This document shows, piece by piece, positions 9,480-18,869 of a DNA stretch of 64,000 nt. Each line of letters opens with the position of its first letter. Position 1 is the stretch's first letter. Where the stretch lies: the NCBI GenBank assembly GCA_964563925.1, contig CAZLZD010000022.1:1-64000 (forward strand). Direction: 5' to 3'. Position numbers and translations under genes: made by a program. The notes beneath the pieces were generated by a model that was given only the letters and a program-made list of their open reading frames with translations, was not told the origin of the DNA and did not search any database. This stretch comes from JAUILA01 sp964563925 (lineage in GTDB: Bacteria > Bacteroidota > Bacteroidia > Cytophagales > Cyclobacteriaceae).

Positions 9480-10332
9480 GGGCATCCTGATAATCGTGAT
9501 CATGCTGACTGCCTTTGCGGGATTTGTACTACCGGGAGTTGTCGGAGAATCCCCGCAAAATGGGTGGCAGCATTTGTTTGACGGGTCCGGCCTGGACCAG
9601 TGGGATACCTATCTCGGGCCTCGCTGGGATCCGGAGAAAGGGAAATTTGACGGCGACCCGGTTGGTCTTAATCACGATCCGGATGGTGTATTTTCCATTG
9701 TGGAGAAGGATGGAGAGAAATTGCTGCGTATCTCTGGTGAGGTGTGGGGAGGTATGTCCACCAAGGAGTCATTCCGCAACTACCACCTGCAGCTGACTTT
9801 CAGATGGGGGAAGGAGAGATGGCCCCCGCGGGCGCAGACAAAAAGGGACAATGGACTGCTGTATCATGGTGTCGGGGAACACGGGGCCGGGAGCGGATTT
9901 TGGCTCAGGTCGCAGGAGTTTCAGATCCAGGAAGGGGATGTAGGTGATTACTGGGCCGTAGCCGGAGCCATGGTGGATATACCGTCTGAACTGGTAAATG
10001 ACAGTATTTACAGATATATGGAAACGGGGACACTTCATTCGTTCGGGAGGCCTCCCGCGAATACGGTGCTTGGGATATACTGCAAGAAAAACCCCGATGC
10101 GGAGAATCCATCTGGTGAATGGAATACACTGGACCTGTACGTGTTTGAAGGGAGCAGCATGCACGTAGTGAATGGCATCGTCACGATGAAACTGGAGAAT
10201 TCACGTCAAATGAAAGAGGGGAAGGAAATGCCATTGCGGGAAGGGCGCATTCAGATTCAATCGGAGTCTGCGGAGATATTTTACAGGGACATACGTATCC
10301 GGCCAATTGTCAGGTTGCCGGAAGAGCTCTAG
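9472..10332 (+). CDS. DUF1080 (3-keto-disaccharide hydrolase-like) secreted protein
   Basis: A 286-residue protein with an N-terminal hydrophobic signal (MNRGILIIVIMLTAFAGFVL). The DUF1080 jelly-roll (concanavalin-like) signatures are present: WQHLFDGSGLDQW at the start, NYHLQLTFRWG, then DNGLLYH and FWLRSQEFQIQEGDVGDYW. The family is now linked to hydrolysis of 3-keto-glycosides in Bacteroidota and Planctomycetes; which sugar is used here cannot be told. Its start codon lies inside the end of the DUF885 gene. Its TAG stop shares the tetranucleotide CTAG with the stop of the convergent patatin gene. Confidence 0.87.
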   Translation: MNRGILIIVIMLTAFAGFVLPGVVGESPQNGWQHLFDGSGLDQWDTYLGPRWDPEKGKFDGDPVGLNHDPDGVFSIVEKDGEKLLRISGEVWGGMSTKESFRNYHLQLTFRWGKERWPPRAQTKRDNGLLYHGVGEHGAGSGFWLRSQEFQIQEGDVGDYWAVAGAMVDIPSELVNDSIYRYMETGTLHSFGRPPANTVLGIYCKKNPDAENPSGEWNTLDLYVFEGSSMHVVNGIVTMKLENSRQMKEGKEMPLREGRIQIQSESAEIFYRDIRIRPIVRLPEEL

Positions 10333-12602
10333 AAATAAAATCCTATACTGAAAAATGGATTCCAGCTGGCCGTTTTATTATGGCTGGCAATACCCGCAGT
10401 GACCGGTCCGATCAATGACATGTAGGAGGCTTTGAATCCGTAACCCCAGAGGCTGTGGGTATCATTGAAAAAATTGGATTCATCTTCATCAATGGAGGAA
10501 TAGAACCACTTCACGGGGTACAGGGAATTCATGTACTGACTGACTCCTTCAAGGTAGAAATCCGGGAGAAATTCATACTGGACCGACAATTCAGAGTAAA
10601 AGAGGTGATCAGTGAGGTAGGAGAGCTGGTCAACACCCCAGAAGGAGATACTGTTCCTGAGCAGGGGCCTGAACCCGCCGGTGAAAACCTGGTCGTTAAA
10701 AAACGGGGTGAGTTCCTCAAAAATTCCTTCACGTTCAATGAAATTCATGACGAGGATATTCCTGAGTCCTAACGTAAGCTTGGGGGATACCGGTAACAGG
10801 TTATGCTGACGTGCATGTATGGTGAGAAAATTTTCAGGTGTAACCGTGGATTTGAATGTCCCTGTACTGTCTGACAGTGTCAGCTCATTGGCAATATCGA
10901 ACGAGTACTTTGCGCTGAGGTCATATACGGCTCCTTCGGTGGGGAAGAATTGTTTGTTCAACGAATTATACGCGTACCCTGCCTGAAAGCTCCAGCTTGA
11001 CCAGTTGAGCCGCTCAATGCTCCTGAGTTCGTCACTGGCAACTTTAGGACGAAGATTGGATCGTTCGTATTGCAGTTTAATACCGGTCAGGCTGTTCCTG
11101 TGTTTGGTTGACAACAGGCTGAAATACGGATTCAGGTAATTATTCTTGAATACACCCGCCTGAATTCTTCCATCTCCGATTGGTACATCACTGTTTCTGT
11201 AGTTTATTCCTGTTTTCAAAGCCAGGTATTGCCTCGACCAGATATATTTCAGGAAATTGGCATCCACCCGGAACGCCTCGGCAATATCAACCTCCACCAG
11301 GGTGCGACTGGCAGGAAACAGGTCCCTTAGCGTGAGGTTCAGGTTGAGCCCTGCACCATTCTCCGAATCATAATGCAGCCCGGCCCTGATCTGCCTTGGC
11401 ACTGCCTCGTCGGTGTCAATCAGCAGCTCATAGCTGTCATCATCCATAGGGTTGAGCGTATAGGTGACTTTGTCAAAATATCGGGTTCCGTAAAGTGCTT
11501 CAATCCTGTTTTCTATTCCCTTGAGCGATATCCGGCTGTCTTTGTCGAGGGTCAGGTTTCCCTGGATGAACCGTTCCGGGATATTTTCGTTGTGAATAAC
11601 GTTCACTTCTGAAATTCGGAAGGTATCCCTAAGGGCAGGCCGTTCAATGCTGACCCCGGGCGTGAAGTTCAGCGAATCTGCCAGTGCCATAAGTCCCGGG
11701 CGATGAGCTTCACCTGCCTGCTCTCCCCGCTGGATAATTTGCGGACCTGCTTCAAAGCTGAAGGTGGTATAGGGCACGAGGTCGGGTTCGATCAGAAGAT
11801 CACATTTTTTCTTTTGCTCCCTGGAGTCGAAGACACTCATTACAAAAGCTGACTGGGTGAGTACATCCACCGCAGAGGCCAGCTGCTCCTTGGGCAGCAG
11901 GTCATCACTCACAAACACGCCGATAATTATATCGGCGCCCATGTCAATGCATTCCTGTACCGGGAAATTTCGAACCAGTCCGCCATCGACCATATAATGC
12001 CCGTCCCGGTCAACCGGGGTAAATACCGAAGGGATGGCCATGCTGGCGCGTAGCGCGGTAGCCAGCGAACCGCTTCGCATCACTACCGGCTCTCCGGTCA
12101 CCAAATCAGTTCCGACACACGCAAACGGGACCGGGAAGTCATCGAAATCCTGGATATGATGAACATGACGCGTAAGCGCTGTGAGCAGTTCAGATAATTT
12201 CTGGCCTTCAATCAGGCCTTTGGGTAATTCAAGGGAGGTTTTATTGATGCCTAGCTCAATCAGGTAACGCTGATAATATTCCTTTTCAAGATAGGTGATC
12301 TGGTCAAGCGATACCTGGTTGCTTAACAAGGCATCCCAGTCCATTCCAAGGGCGATCTCTTCAATTTCATCGGCTGAATATCCTATGGCATAAAGTCCGC
12401 CGACAATACTGCCCATACTGGTGCCTGTTATATAATCAGGCCGAATGCCATGCCGTTCCAGTTCCTTCAGCACGCCAATATGCGCCATCCCTTTGGCGCC
12501 ACCGCCACTCAGTACCAGACCGATTTTCGGGCGTTCCTGGGCAAGACCTGAAATCGCGGCGGTGAGGAATACAAGCAGGAACAAATGAAAGGGCTTAGGC
12601 AT
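10329..12602 (-). CDS. Patatin-like phospholipase with POTRA/Omp85-type outer-membrane barrel
   Basis: A 757-residue protein starting at MPKPFHLFLLVFLTAAISGLAQ (signal peptide); an upstream in-frame ATG would add 13 residues before the signal and is disfavoured. Residues ~25-320 form a patatin lipase with the oxyanion loop SGGGAKGMAHIGVL, nucleophile elbow GTSMGS and catalytic Asp in DGG (MVDGGLVRNFP). A POTRA-like segment follows (~350-425), then a C-terminal beta-barrel of Omp85 type ending in Phe (FFSIGFYF). This is the type V-d / PlpD-like arrangement seen in Bacteroidota. It probably acts as an outer-membrane-associated phospholipase; whether the lipase is surface-exposed or periplasmic is not known. 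Confidence 0.88.
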   Translation of the reverse strand: MPKPFHLFLLVFLTAAISGLAQERPKIGLVLSGGGAKGMAHIGVLKELERHGIRPDYITGTSMGSIVGGLYAIGYSADEIEEIALGMDWDALLSNQVSLDQITYLEKEYYQRYLIELGINKTSLELPKGLIEGQKLSELLTALTRHVHHIQDFDDFPVPFACVGTDLVTGEPVVMRSGSLATALRASMAIPSVFTPVDRDGHYMVDGGLVRNFPVQECIDMGADIIIGVFVSDDLLPKEQLASAVDVLTQSAFVMSVFDSREQKKKCDLLIEPDLVPYTTFSFEAGPQIIQRGEQAGEAHRPGLMALADSLNFTPGVSIERPALRDTFRISEVNVIHNENIPERFIQGNLTLDKDSRISLKGIENRIEALYGTRYFDKVTYTLNPMDDDSYELLIDTDEAVPRQIRAGLHYDSENGAGLNLNLTLRDLFPASRTLVEVDIAEAFRVDANFLKYIWSRQYLALKTGINYRNSDVPIGDGRIQAGVFKNNYLNPYFSLLSTKHRNSLTGIKLQYERSNLRPKVASDELRSIERLNWSSWSFQAGYAYNSLNKQFFPTEGAVYDLSAKYSFDIANELTLSDSTGTFKSTVTPENFLTIHARQHNLLPVSPKLTLGLRNILVMNFIEREGIFEELTPFFNDQVFTGGFRPLLRNSISFWGVDQLSYLTDHLFYSELSVQYEFLPDFYLEGVSQYMNSLYPVKWFYSSIDEDESNFFNDTHSLWGYGFKASYMSLIGPVTAGIASHNKTASWNPFFSIGFYF

Positions 12603-12618
12603 AGGTGTAAATGAGACA

Positions 12619-12626
12619 GAAAAATA
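12619..12626 (-). promoter_or_regulatory. Possible -7 element (TATTTTTC) for the patatin gene
   Basis: On the minus strand TATTTTTC, one base away from TAnnTTTG, lies 16 bases before the chosen ATG. It supports the shorter start, because the longer start lies upstream of the box. Confidence 0.35.
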
Positions 12627-12643
12627 CCCAATGCTATTCAAAC

Positions 12644-12671
12644 AAAAAAGCCGGACACAAGTTCCGGCTTT
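12644..12671 (-). terminator. Rho-independent terminator of the sigma/anti-sigma/Spy-like operon
   Basis: On the minus strand a 9-bp perfect stem (AAAGCCGGA / TCCGGCTTT) with a 7-nt loop runs into six T residues. It lies about 20 bases after the stop of the Spy-like gene and before the patatin start, so it separates the two units. Confidence 0.85.
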
Positions 12672-12693
12672 CCTGGCAGAGTCCCGGGACTTT

Positions 12694-13335
12694 CTACTTG
12701 AGGGTTACGATAATGACACCATTTCGTCCCCGTTCACCGTAGATATCGATGGCCGCATCGCCCTTTAATACTTCCAGGCTTTTTATCTGATTGGGGTCAT
12801 AGGCACTCAGGGATTTTACTTCACGAGTTTGATTGCCCTCCTTGATCAGGTACAGGGGTTCGTTGTTTTTCTTATCGCCGTTGACTCTGACAACCACCCT
12901 CGGATCCTGGTTGACGGAGGTCATTATCTCATACCCTGTATCCATTTCATCCTTATACCCGTCGAGGGTGGTTTGCTGTGTGGAGGTCAGGGTGTTTTTG
13001 ATCCGTAACATGGTTTGCAACCGCATGCGCTTAATTTCATTCTCAAGCTGTGTGATTGCCCGCAGCTGGTTTTCGGCCTTTTCAATATCCACTTTTGCGG
13101 CGCGGAGTGTTTCTTCAAGGCTGATCATTTTCGCATCCAGGTCCCATTTGAAATTGTTATAGGTCAGGGTGCTGTTGTTGTAAATTTCCTTGATCTTGTC
13201 CGCCTGGTCGTCGGTCAGATCAATTTTTTCCCGGTACTTAAAGATAAGGTCGGGAGAATACAGGTACTGCCTGAATACATCCTGCGAAAAGGCAGAACTA
13301 CTGGTAAATAAAAGGATCAATACTAAAATTCTCAT
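12694..13335 (-). CDS. Spy/CpxP-like periplasmic helical protein with C-terminal TonB-plug-like motif
   Basis: The start is set at MRILVLILLFTSSSAFSQ (signal peptide). An earlier ATG would overlap the upstream gene and precede the signal. Mature residues ~25-145 are helical and charged with an LTDDQADKIKEI segment and heptad-like stretches, resembling the Spy/CpxP/LTXXQ fold. The last ~60 residues read as a TonB-receptor plug edge, DPNQIKSLEVLKGDAA then YGERGRNGVIIVT. That motif occurs as an isolated module in several Bacteroidota signalling proteins. It is third in an operon with an ECF sigma factor and a membrane anti-sigma-like protein, so a role as envelope-stress sensor or chaperone is a reasonable inference. 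The exact function is unknown. Confidence 0.75.
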   Translation of the reverse strand: MRILVLILLFTSSSAFSQDVFRQYLYSPDLIFKYREKIDLTDDQADKIKEIYNNSTLTYNNFKWDLDAKMISLEETLRAAKVDIEKAENQLRAITQLENEIKRMRLQTMLRIKNTLTSTQQTTLDGYKDEMDTGYEIMTSVNQDPRVVVRVNGDKKNNEPLYLIKEGNQTREVKSLSAYDPNQIKSLEVLKGDAAIDIYGERGRNGVIIVTLK

Positions 13336-13339
13336 AGTT

Positions 13340-13651
13340 TCATGGATTAAAATCATTGGACAGATAATCAGTGGGCGCTTCCCAATCCAGGAACTCCTCG
13401 GTGCCCGGGGAGGCCAGGGTATTGGTTACTGTTGGCGAATTTCCGGTGTCAAGGCGTATTGTCGGAGCCTCATTCCAGGGTGAATTGTTTATGAAAATGA
13501 GCATAACCGCTGTCAGTGTAATCACTGCGGCAGCGGCATAGGCCCATGTCCGTGCCGGTGGTTTCCTGACACACTCCTCAAAAGAAGGAACCCCGGTGCG
13601 ATTATCCTGCTCCTTCATTTCCCGGAAGAACCTATTAAGGTCTTGTTGCAT
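13340..13651 (-). CDS. Small membrane protein, probable anti-sigma factor
   Basis: A 103-residue protein with an ~34-residue cytoplasmic N-terminus, one transmembrane helix (TWAYAAAAVITLTAVMLIFI, ~35-54) and a short periplasmic tail. It overlaps the end of the ECF sigma gene by 17 nt and precedes the Spy-like gene by 4 nt, the usual position of an anti-sigma factor. No recognisable zinc anti-sigma (HxxxCxxC) motif is visible, so the assignment rests on topology and context. Confidence 0.7.
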   Translation of the reverse strand: MQQDLNRFFREMKEQDNRTGVPSFEECVRKPPARTWAYAAAAVITLTAVMLIFINNSPWNEAPTIRLDTGNSPTVTNTLASPGTEEFLDWEAPTDYLSNDFNP

Positions 13652-14129
13652 GATCGTGTGGTTTTTCAGTGAGTAATTTTCTCAGGGCTTTCTTTCCCCG
13701 GTCATAATGCGTTCGTACCGTACCAATTCCGAGGGCCGTGACGGTTGCCACCTGTTCAAGCGTCATGTCATGGTAAAATGCAAGAAGAAGTACTTCTGCC
13801 TGACGCTTCGGCAACAGGCCGATCACCTTCCGGTAGTCCGGACCATCCTGGCTTTCCCTACTTTCCGGCTCTTCCATAAATTCGGATAACGGCAGGTGGG
13901 TGCGCCGGTCACGCTTATGGTCAATCGCGGTAAAACGGATCACCGAGAATATCCAGGTTTTAAAAGCCGACCGTTGATTCCAGACGGCTTTTCCCTCCAG
14001 GATTTTCAGGTACACCCCCTGGATGACATCCTTGGCCAGCTCCTCGTCAAAATCACAACACTGCCTGGCCCACAGGTAGGCCTCATGGTGGTAATCGTTC
14101 AGGTGCCGGCGAAGCATTTTTGCGGTCAT
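13635..14129 (-). CDS. ECF-type RNA polymerase sigma factor
   Basis: A 164-residue sigma-70 family protein. Region 2 is visible as AYLWARQCCDFDEELAKDVIQGVYLKIL followed by AFKTWIFSVIRFTAIDHKR. Region 4 is LLPKRQAEVLLLAFYHDMTLEQVATVTALGIGTVRTHYDRGKKALRK. It leads an operon with an anti-sigma-like membrane protein and a periplasmic Spy-like protein. A box AACCTTTG, near the -7 consensus, touches the ATG; if used, translation would begin at the internal MLRRH (12 bases on). The probable role is an envelope-stress regulon. Confidence 0.88.
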   Translation of the reverse strand: MTAKMLRRHLNDYHHEAYLWARQCCDFDEELAKDVIQGVYLKILEGKAVWNQRSAFKTWIFSVIRFTAIDHKRDRRTHLPLSEFMEEPESRESQDGPDYRKVIGLLPKRQAEVLLLAFYHDMTLEQVATVTALGIGTVRTHYDRGKKALRKLLTEKPHDHATRP

Positions 14130-14178
14130 TCAAAGGTTAGTCGGAAAACCGCAGCGTTTATATGACAATCGGCTGAAA

Positions 14179-15192
14179 TTATTTGAAATGAATATGCTCA
14201 CAGGAGCCGTTCTCTGCGCTTCGCACCAATGCATCAATGACACGCATATTGGCTACCGCGTCAGTCAGAGGGGTGGGCACATCGGTTTGGTCCAGTATCG
14301 ACCGGGCGAAATAATCGGCCTGCAGCGTATAATGATTGGCCATGTCCACGGCGATTTCCTCCTGCAGGTCGTTGGATTCCACCCGCAGCATGCAGGTGTG
14401 GTCAGGGGGTACGTTCACCGGCTGATCCAGGACGATTCGCCCGCTCGTACCCAGGATTTCCACATGCTGGGTGGGGTGGGTTTGCGTGCCGCACTGGAAC
14501 ATCGACTGAAGCCCATTCCCAAAATCAAGAATTCCCGTGGTAAGTACATCCACCTTGTATTGCGGGTGATGGCTCATAAATGCAGATACCCGCTGAGGCT
14601 CGCGTCCCGTGAGCCATCGGGCAAATGATACGCAATAACAGCCGATATCCATCAAACCCCCGCCGCCTTTTTCAGGATCGTTCCTGATATTATCCGGATC
14701 ATCCTTGTAATAGGTAAAGGTGGAATTAACAGCCACAAGGTTGCCGATCCGTCCGGCGTCAATAAGGCTCCTGACCAGCTGCCATTGCGGGTGAAACCGG
14801 TACATGAAGGCTTCCATCACCTTCACCTCAGGGTGCTTCTTCACATGCTGCAGAAGGTGTTCTGCTTCCCGTGCATTCAGACCCACCGGTTTTTCGCACA
14901 GCACATGTTTGCCTGCCTTGATGGCCTTGAGTGTCCAGGGAATGTGCATGTCATTGGGCAATGGATTATATATTGCATCAATGTCGGGAGAGGATAATAA
15001 CTCGTCGTACGAATCAAAGGCCACCGGGATGGACAACTCCTCAGCCACCTGCTTGACCTTCTCCGAATTTCGGCTGGCAATCGCGGCTACCTCCCCAAAA
15101 TGACTTTTCTGAATGGCCGGGATGACCTGCTTGCGCGCAATTTTAGCTGTACTGAGAATGCCCCAGCGAATTTTACCGGAAGAATCGCTCAT
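14179..15192 (-). CDS. Gfo/Idh/MocA family NAD(P)-dependent oxidoreductase
   Basis: A 337-residue cytoplasmic protein. It has the N-terminal Rossmann segment WGILSTAKIARKQVIPAI, the family motif CEKPVGLNAREAEHLL with the conserved Lys near residue 97, and the C-terminal sheet domain with GGGGLMDIGCYCVSFARWL. Members oxidise or reduce sugars and polyols such as inositol, glucose or 1,5-anhydrosugars; closest in style are the dimeric dihydrodiol dehydrogenase/GFO-like enzymes. No sugar operon is adjacent. Nothing coding is seen in the ~200 bp upstream, and no clear promoter box. Confidence 0.88.
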   Translation of the reverse strand: MSDSSGKIRWGILSTAKIARKQVIPAIQKSHFGEVAAIASRNSEKVKQVAEELSIPVAFDSYDELLSSPDIDAIYNPLPNDMHIPWTLKAIKAGKHVLCEKPVGLNAREAEHLLQHVKKHPEVKVMEAFMYRFHPQWQLVRSLIDAGRIGNLVAVNSTFTYYKDDPDNIRNDPEKGGGGLMDIGCYCVSFARWLTGREPQRVSAFMSHHPQYKVDVLTTGILDFGNGLQSMFQCGTQTHPTQHVEILGTSGRIVLDQPVNVPPDHTCMLRVESNDLQEEIAVDMANHYTLQADYFARSILDQTDVPTPLTDAVANMRVIDALVRSAENGSCEHIHFK

Positions 15193-15365
15193 GCGGGAAA
15201 GGGAACCTCCATGCCCGATGCAACGGCGTGACTGACACGCTGATTATACTTGTGAATTGCAGAATTTTTCCTCTTCATGAACAAATGGTTTCGGTAATGA
15301 ATTTACAAATAATTGCCCGGTATACAAAGGAATCAGTTAATGCCGGTTTAAAGTCGGAAATTGGC

Positions 15366-15373
15366 TATATTTC
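15366..15373 (+). promoter_or_regulatory. Possible -7 element (TATATTTC) for the AI-2E transporter gene
   Basis: TATATTTC lies 16 bases before the ATG and differs from TAnnTTTG only in the last base. The remainder of the ~200 bp intergenic region shows nothing else that I can support. Confidence 0.35.
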
Positions 15374-15389
15374 CTGAGACAAAAATCAG

Positions 15390-16454
15390 ATGAATAATAC
15401 CGGATTATATCGTACCACCGCATGGTTTATCCTTTTTGCCCTTTTTATTCTGCTGATGATTTACGCCCGGCAAATTCTCATACCCCTAACCTGGGCGCTT
15501 CTTTTTGCATTTATTCTCTATCCCTTATGCGACCGTCTGGAGAATAAAAGGATGGGGAGGACATGGTCTTCCCTGTTCATCACCCTTCTGTTTACGGTAT
15601 TGAGTGGAATCCTTCTTTTTTACCTTGTTTACCAGGCGGTTCGGATTCTCCAGCGCGAAGGAATGCTGCTTGAAAATGTGGTGATCGGGTTTGAGCAGAT
15701 TCAGGCCTACCTGCTCGATACCTTTGGCATAACCCTGGGAACCGCCGGTGCACCTGCCTCCATCTCCACAGACATGGTCGGCCGGGTGGTAAACTTTGTA
15801 GCCAGGGAAATCAGTTCGATCGGGAAGAACCTGGTCACCATCACCCTCATCCCCATGTTTCTTTTCTTTCTCCTGCTGTATCGCGGATTAATCCCCGAAT
15901 TCATCCGGGAGCGATACAAAGGCAATGAAGTCGGCCAGATCAACCAGTTCTTTTCCAACAGCCGCTCGTCCATTCAAAACTACCTGGTTGGAACGCTGAT
16001 CCTGACCGGCATCACTACGGTTATGGCACTGATCATTCTCCTGTTGTTCGGGGTCAGGTATGCCTTCTTCTTCAGTATCTTCATTGCTATTCTGAACCTC
16101 ATCCCCTATATCGGCAACCTGGCGGCCTTTGTCGTGGTGCTGTTTTTTGTCTGGGTGACCAAAGAGGATATGTACACAGTGGTTTTTGTCGGCCTGGCAC
16201 TGTATGGAGCCAATCTAGTGCAGGAGAATTTCCTGCGGCCAAAGCTGGTCGGCGATCAAATGGAAATGAATGCCATGATCGTTTTTTCTGCAGTCATTCT
16301 CGGGGGCATGATCTGGGGCTTCTCAGGTATGGTCCTTTTTATTCCCATCCTGGGGGTCGTCAAAGCGCTGTTTGAAAGTAATCCGAAATGGAAGGCCTAT
16401 AATATTTTGTTTTCGTCCGGCAATTCTTCAGGCAGCCGCAAGCAAAAGGATTGA
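15390..16454 (+). CDS. AI-2E family transporter (PerM/UPF0118)
   Basis: A 354-residue integral membrane protein with about eight hydrophobic helices: two near the N-terminus (TAWFILFALFILLMIYA and ITLLFTVLSGILLFY), a soluble segment, and a C-terminal bundle. The conserved family block reads FSIFIAILNLIPYIGNLAAF, followed by GANLVQENFLRPKLVGDQMEMN. The family includes TqsA and Na/H antiporter-like proteins, so the transported solute is uncertain. It is followed by a DUF748 gene on the same strand 90 bp downstream. Confidence 0.87.
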   Translation: MNNTGLYRTTAWFILFALFILLMIYARQILIPLTWALLFAFILYPLCDRLENKRMGRTWSSLFITLLFTVLSGILLFYLVYQAVRILQREGMLLENVVIGFEQIQAYLLDTFGITLGTAGAPASISTDMVGRVVNFVAREISSIGKNLVTITLIPMFLFFLLLYRGLIPEFIRERYKGNEVGQINQFFSNSRSSIQNYLVGTLILTGITTVMALIILLLFGVRYAFFFSIFIAILNLIPYIGNLAAFVVVLFFVWVTKEDMYTVVFVGLALYGANLVQENFLRPKLVGDQMEMNAMIVFSAVILGGMIWGFSGMVLFIPILGVVKALFESNPKWKAYNILFSSGNSSGSRKQKD

Positions 16455-16544
16455 TCCCGCTTCATTATTCACTTAAAATTAATCCGCGGAATAAACAAAT
16501 ATTCGGGGCCTGGTGTATATTAATAGCTTGACTGCTAATTAATT

Positions 16545-18869
16545 GTGAAGACCGTCCGCCGTAAACTCCTTTACTACCTGCTTGCCGGGTTCCTTATTCT
16601 GTCCGTCCTGATTTTCTGGTCACTGCCGCTGTTCATAGAATATTACCTGGAAAAGAATGATGTAGCGTGGACCGGGCGGGAAATGGAAATTGACGACATT
16701 GACCTCAACCTGTTCACCGGATACATGGCAGTAACCGACCTGAAGATATTTGAAGAGGACGGGGAGCGTATTTTTTTCAGCCTGGCCCGTTTTGAAACAA
16801 ACCTTGAAATGTGGTCGCTGTGGCAGCAGGTCGTCGAGCTGGACTATGTACAGGTGGAATCTCCCAGCCTCGTCATAGAACAGGAGGGAATGAGCTTTAA
16901 TTTCGATGACCTGATCACACGTTTTTCACAGGATTCGGTTGTTTCCGAACCGGAAGCGCCCGATGACCCGCTCAAATACACCATCCGGCGTTTTGCTGTT
17001 TCGCAGGCGGTACTGGTCTACCGTGACCTCGGACTGAACTCCGAGCTGCAGATTGATCATCTGAATGTGACGGTTCCCCTGATCAGTTATGAGTATCCCG
17101 GCCTTTCCTATGATGCTGATCTCTCCCAACGGGAAGGGGGCACCCTTATGCTTTCCGGAGATATCAATTGGGAAAATCAGATGGGAAGAAGTGACGTGCA
17201 GCTGACAGACTGGACCCTTCGTCCGTACCGGAACTACCTGACTGCTTACCTCAATATCCAGGACTTTGATGCCAGGCTAGGGGCAGATTTGCTTCTGGAT
17301 GTGAATTACAGTGATTCAGGGTATGTCGCTTCTTCCGGAAATTTACACCTGGATGATTTTTACCTGGTGGACACGCGGGCCGACAGCCTCATGACATTTA
17401 AGCGTGCCGGATTGTATATGGACTCCGTTCATACGGGTATTAACCGGTATGATATCGGTCACGCAGCCCTGGTGTCCCCACAGATTCTTTTCAAGTTTTT
17501 CGAAAGTGCGGATAATTTTTCGCAGCTCTATATTGGCGAGTCCGAAGCTTCACTTGATACACTCAATCTGGCTGAACAGGAACTCGTTTTTGAAAACCCT
17601 TTCCAGTATGTATCAGATTACCTCGCCTATTTTATAGATGAAAGTGTGCTGTATTCCTTCGAGTTGGACTCGGCGGTCATTCGGAGCGGGGGCCTTGTTT
17701 TCCAGGACTTTTCACGCCTGGAGGACGCGCTGATTGTGGTGGATGAATTTAACGCCCAAACCAATAGTATATCCGCGACCGACAGCCTGTTGCAAATTTC
17801 ATTTGAAAGCAGATTGAATCAGAAAGGCCTCTTCCTCGGAGACCTGCAATTTGAGCGCCGCGAGCTTACCAATTTTAACCTCAATTTTGATGTGCAGGAT
17901 TTCTACCTTTCCGCGTTTGATCCGTATTCCAAGCATTTTACGGCTCACCCGCTCTGGGAAGGTACACTGAATGTAACAAGCAATACCCGCGTGAGTAACA
18001 GGTTTCTTGCCAGCGACAACAGAATTCTGATCATGCAGCCTGAAGTTGGAAAAAAACTTGACATTGATACCGAATATAATGTTCCACTCCGGTTTGCTTT
18101 CGGATTGCTTAAGGATGTGCAGGGGAATGTTGATTTCTCCTTTCCCATTGAAGGAAACCTGGATGACCCTGAGTATAAGCTGGGACCGGTCATTATTAAG
18201 GTGATCATGAACTTACTCAGCAAGGCGGTGGCGTCTCCGTACAAGCTTCTGGCCCGTACCCTGGATGCAGATGAAGAGGACCTGAAGGCTATCCGCTTTG
18301 ATCCTGATCAGGATTCGCTGCAGGCTCCTCAGCGTAAATCCCTGAACCTGCTGGTCAGGGTGCTGGAGAATAAACAGGATCTGAACGCAGAGTTGGTTTA
18401 CCTGATGAATGAGAAGGAAGAAATGGATCAGATCGCCCTGGACCATGCGAAATCAGTTTTCAGGAGCCAGCTTCCTGACTCGCTCAGTCCGGCTTATCCC
18501 GACAATGAAGCGGTGGATAACCGGGATTCCCTCTTTGTGGTTTACCTGGATTCCGAAACCGGTGGATTGGGGACCTCTTCAGTGGCGCAGATGAGCCGGA
18601 ACATCATGGGGGAGGAAGCTCTCAGGGCGCGCATTGAGTTCTTAAAAAATCAGCACAGAATGCTCATCCGGGATTTCCTGTTCGAAGAAAAAGAGATTGA
18701 CTCCACCAGGGTGGCGATTCGGAATTCGTCCGATCCTTCCGAGATAAGCGGCGTAATCCGCCCTTCGTTCCTGATACGCTATGATGCGATGGATTATTCC
18801 GGGGAGGATTCGGTCAGCGGACCGCAGGTTCAGCCGCCTCAGGTTTTGGCCCCGCCATCCTCCGATTGA
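16545..18869 (+). CDS. DUF748 / AsmA-like envelope protein (GTG start)
   Basis: A 774-residue protein with one N-terminal transmembrane helix (KLLYYLLAGFLILSVLIFW) and a long periplasmic beta-rich region. The DUF748 signatures FSFPIEGNLDDPEYKLGPVIIKVIMNLLSKAVASPYKLL occur late in the protein, placing it in the AsmA/TamB-like group that bridges inner and outer membrane lipid traffic. Translation appears to begin at GTG, because no in-frame ATG precedes the helix. The tail is proline-rich (GPQVQPPQVLAPPSSD). Its TGA stop directly abuts the stop of the convergent RidA gene in the palindrome TGATCA. Confidence 0.82.
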   Translation: MKTVRRKLLYYLLAGFLILSVLIFWSLPLFIEYYLEKNDVAWTGREMEIDDIDLNLFTGYMAVTDLKIFEEDGERIFFSLARFETNLEMWSLWQQVVELDYVQVESPSLVIEQEGMSFNFDDLITRFSQDSVVSEPEAPDDPLKYTIRRFAVSQAVLVYRDLGLNSELQIDHLNVTVPLISYEYPGLSYDADLSQREGGTLMLSGDINWENQMGRSDVQLTDWTLRPYRNYLTAYLNIQDFDARLGADLLLDVNYSDSGYVASSGNLHLDDFYLVDTRADSLMTFKRAGLYMDSVHTGINRYDIGHAALVSPQILFKFFESADNFSQLYIGESEASLDTLNLAEQELVFENPFQYVSDYLAYFIDESVLYSFELDSAVIRSGGLVFQDFSRLEDALIVVDEFNAQTNSISATDSLLQISFESRLNQKGLFLGDLQFERRELTNFNLNFDVQDFYLSAFDPYSKHFTAHPLWEGTLNVTSNTRVSNRFLASDNRILIMQPEVGKKLDIDTEYNVPLRFAFGLLKDVQGNVDFSFPIEGNLDDPEYKLGPVIIKVIMNLLSKAVASPYKLLARTLDADEEDLKAIRFDPDQDSLQAPQRKSLNLLVRVLENKQDLNAELVYLMNEKEEMDQIALDHAKSVFRSQLPDSLSPAYPDNEAVDNRDSLFVVYLDSETGGLGTSSVAQMSRNIMGEEALRARIEFLKNQHRMLIRDFLFEEKEIDSTRVAIRNSSDPSEISGVIRPSFLIRYDAMDYSGEDSVSGPQVQPPQVLAPPSSD

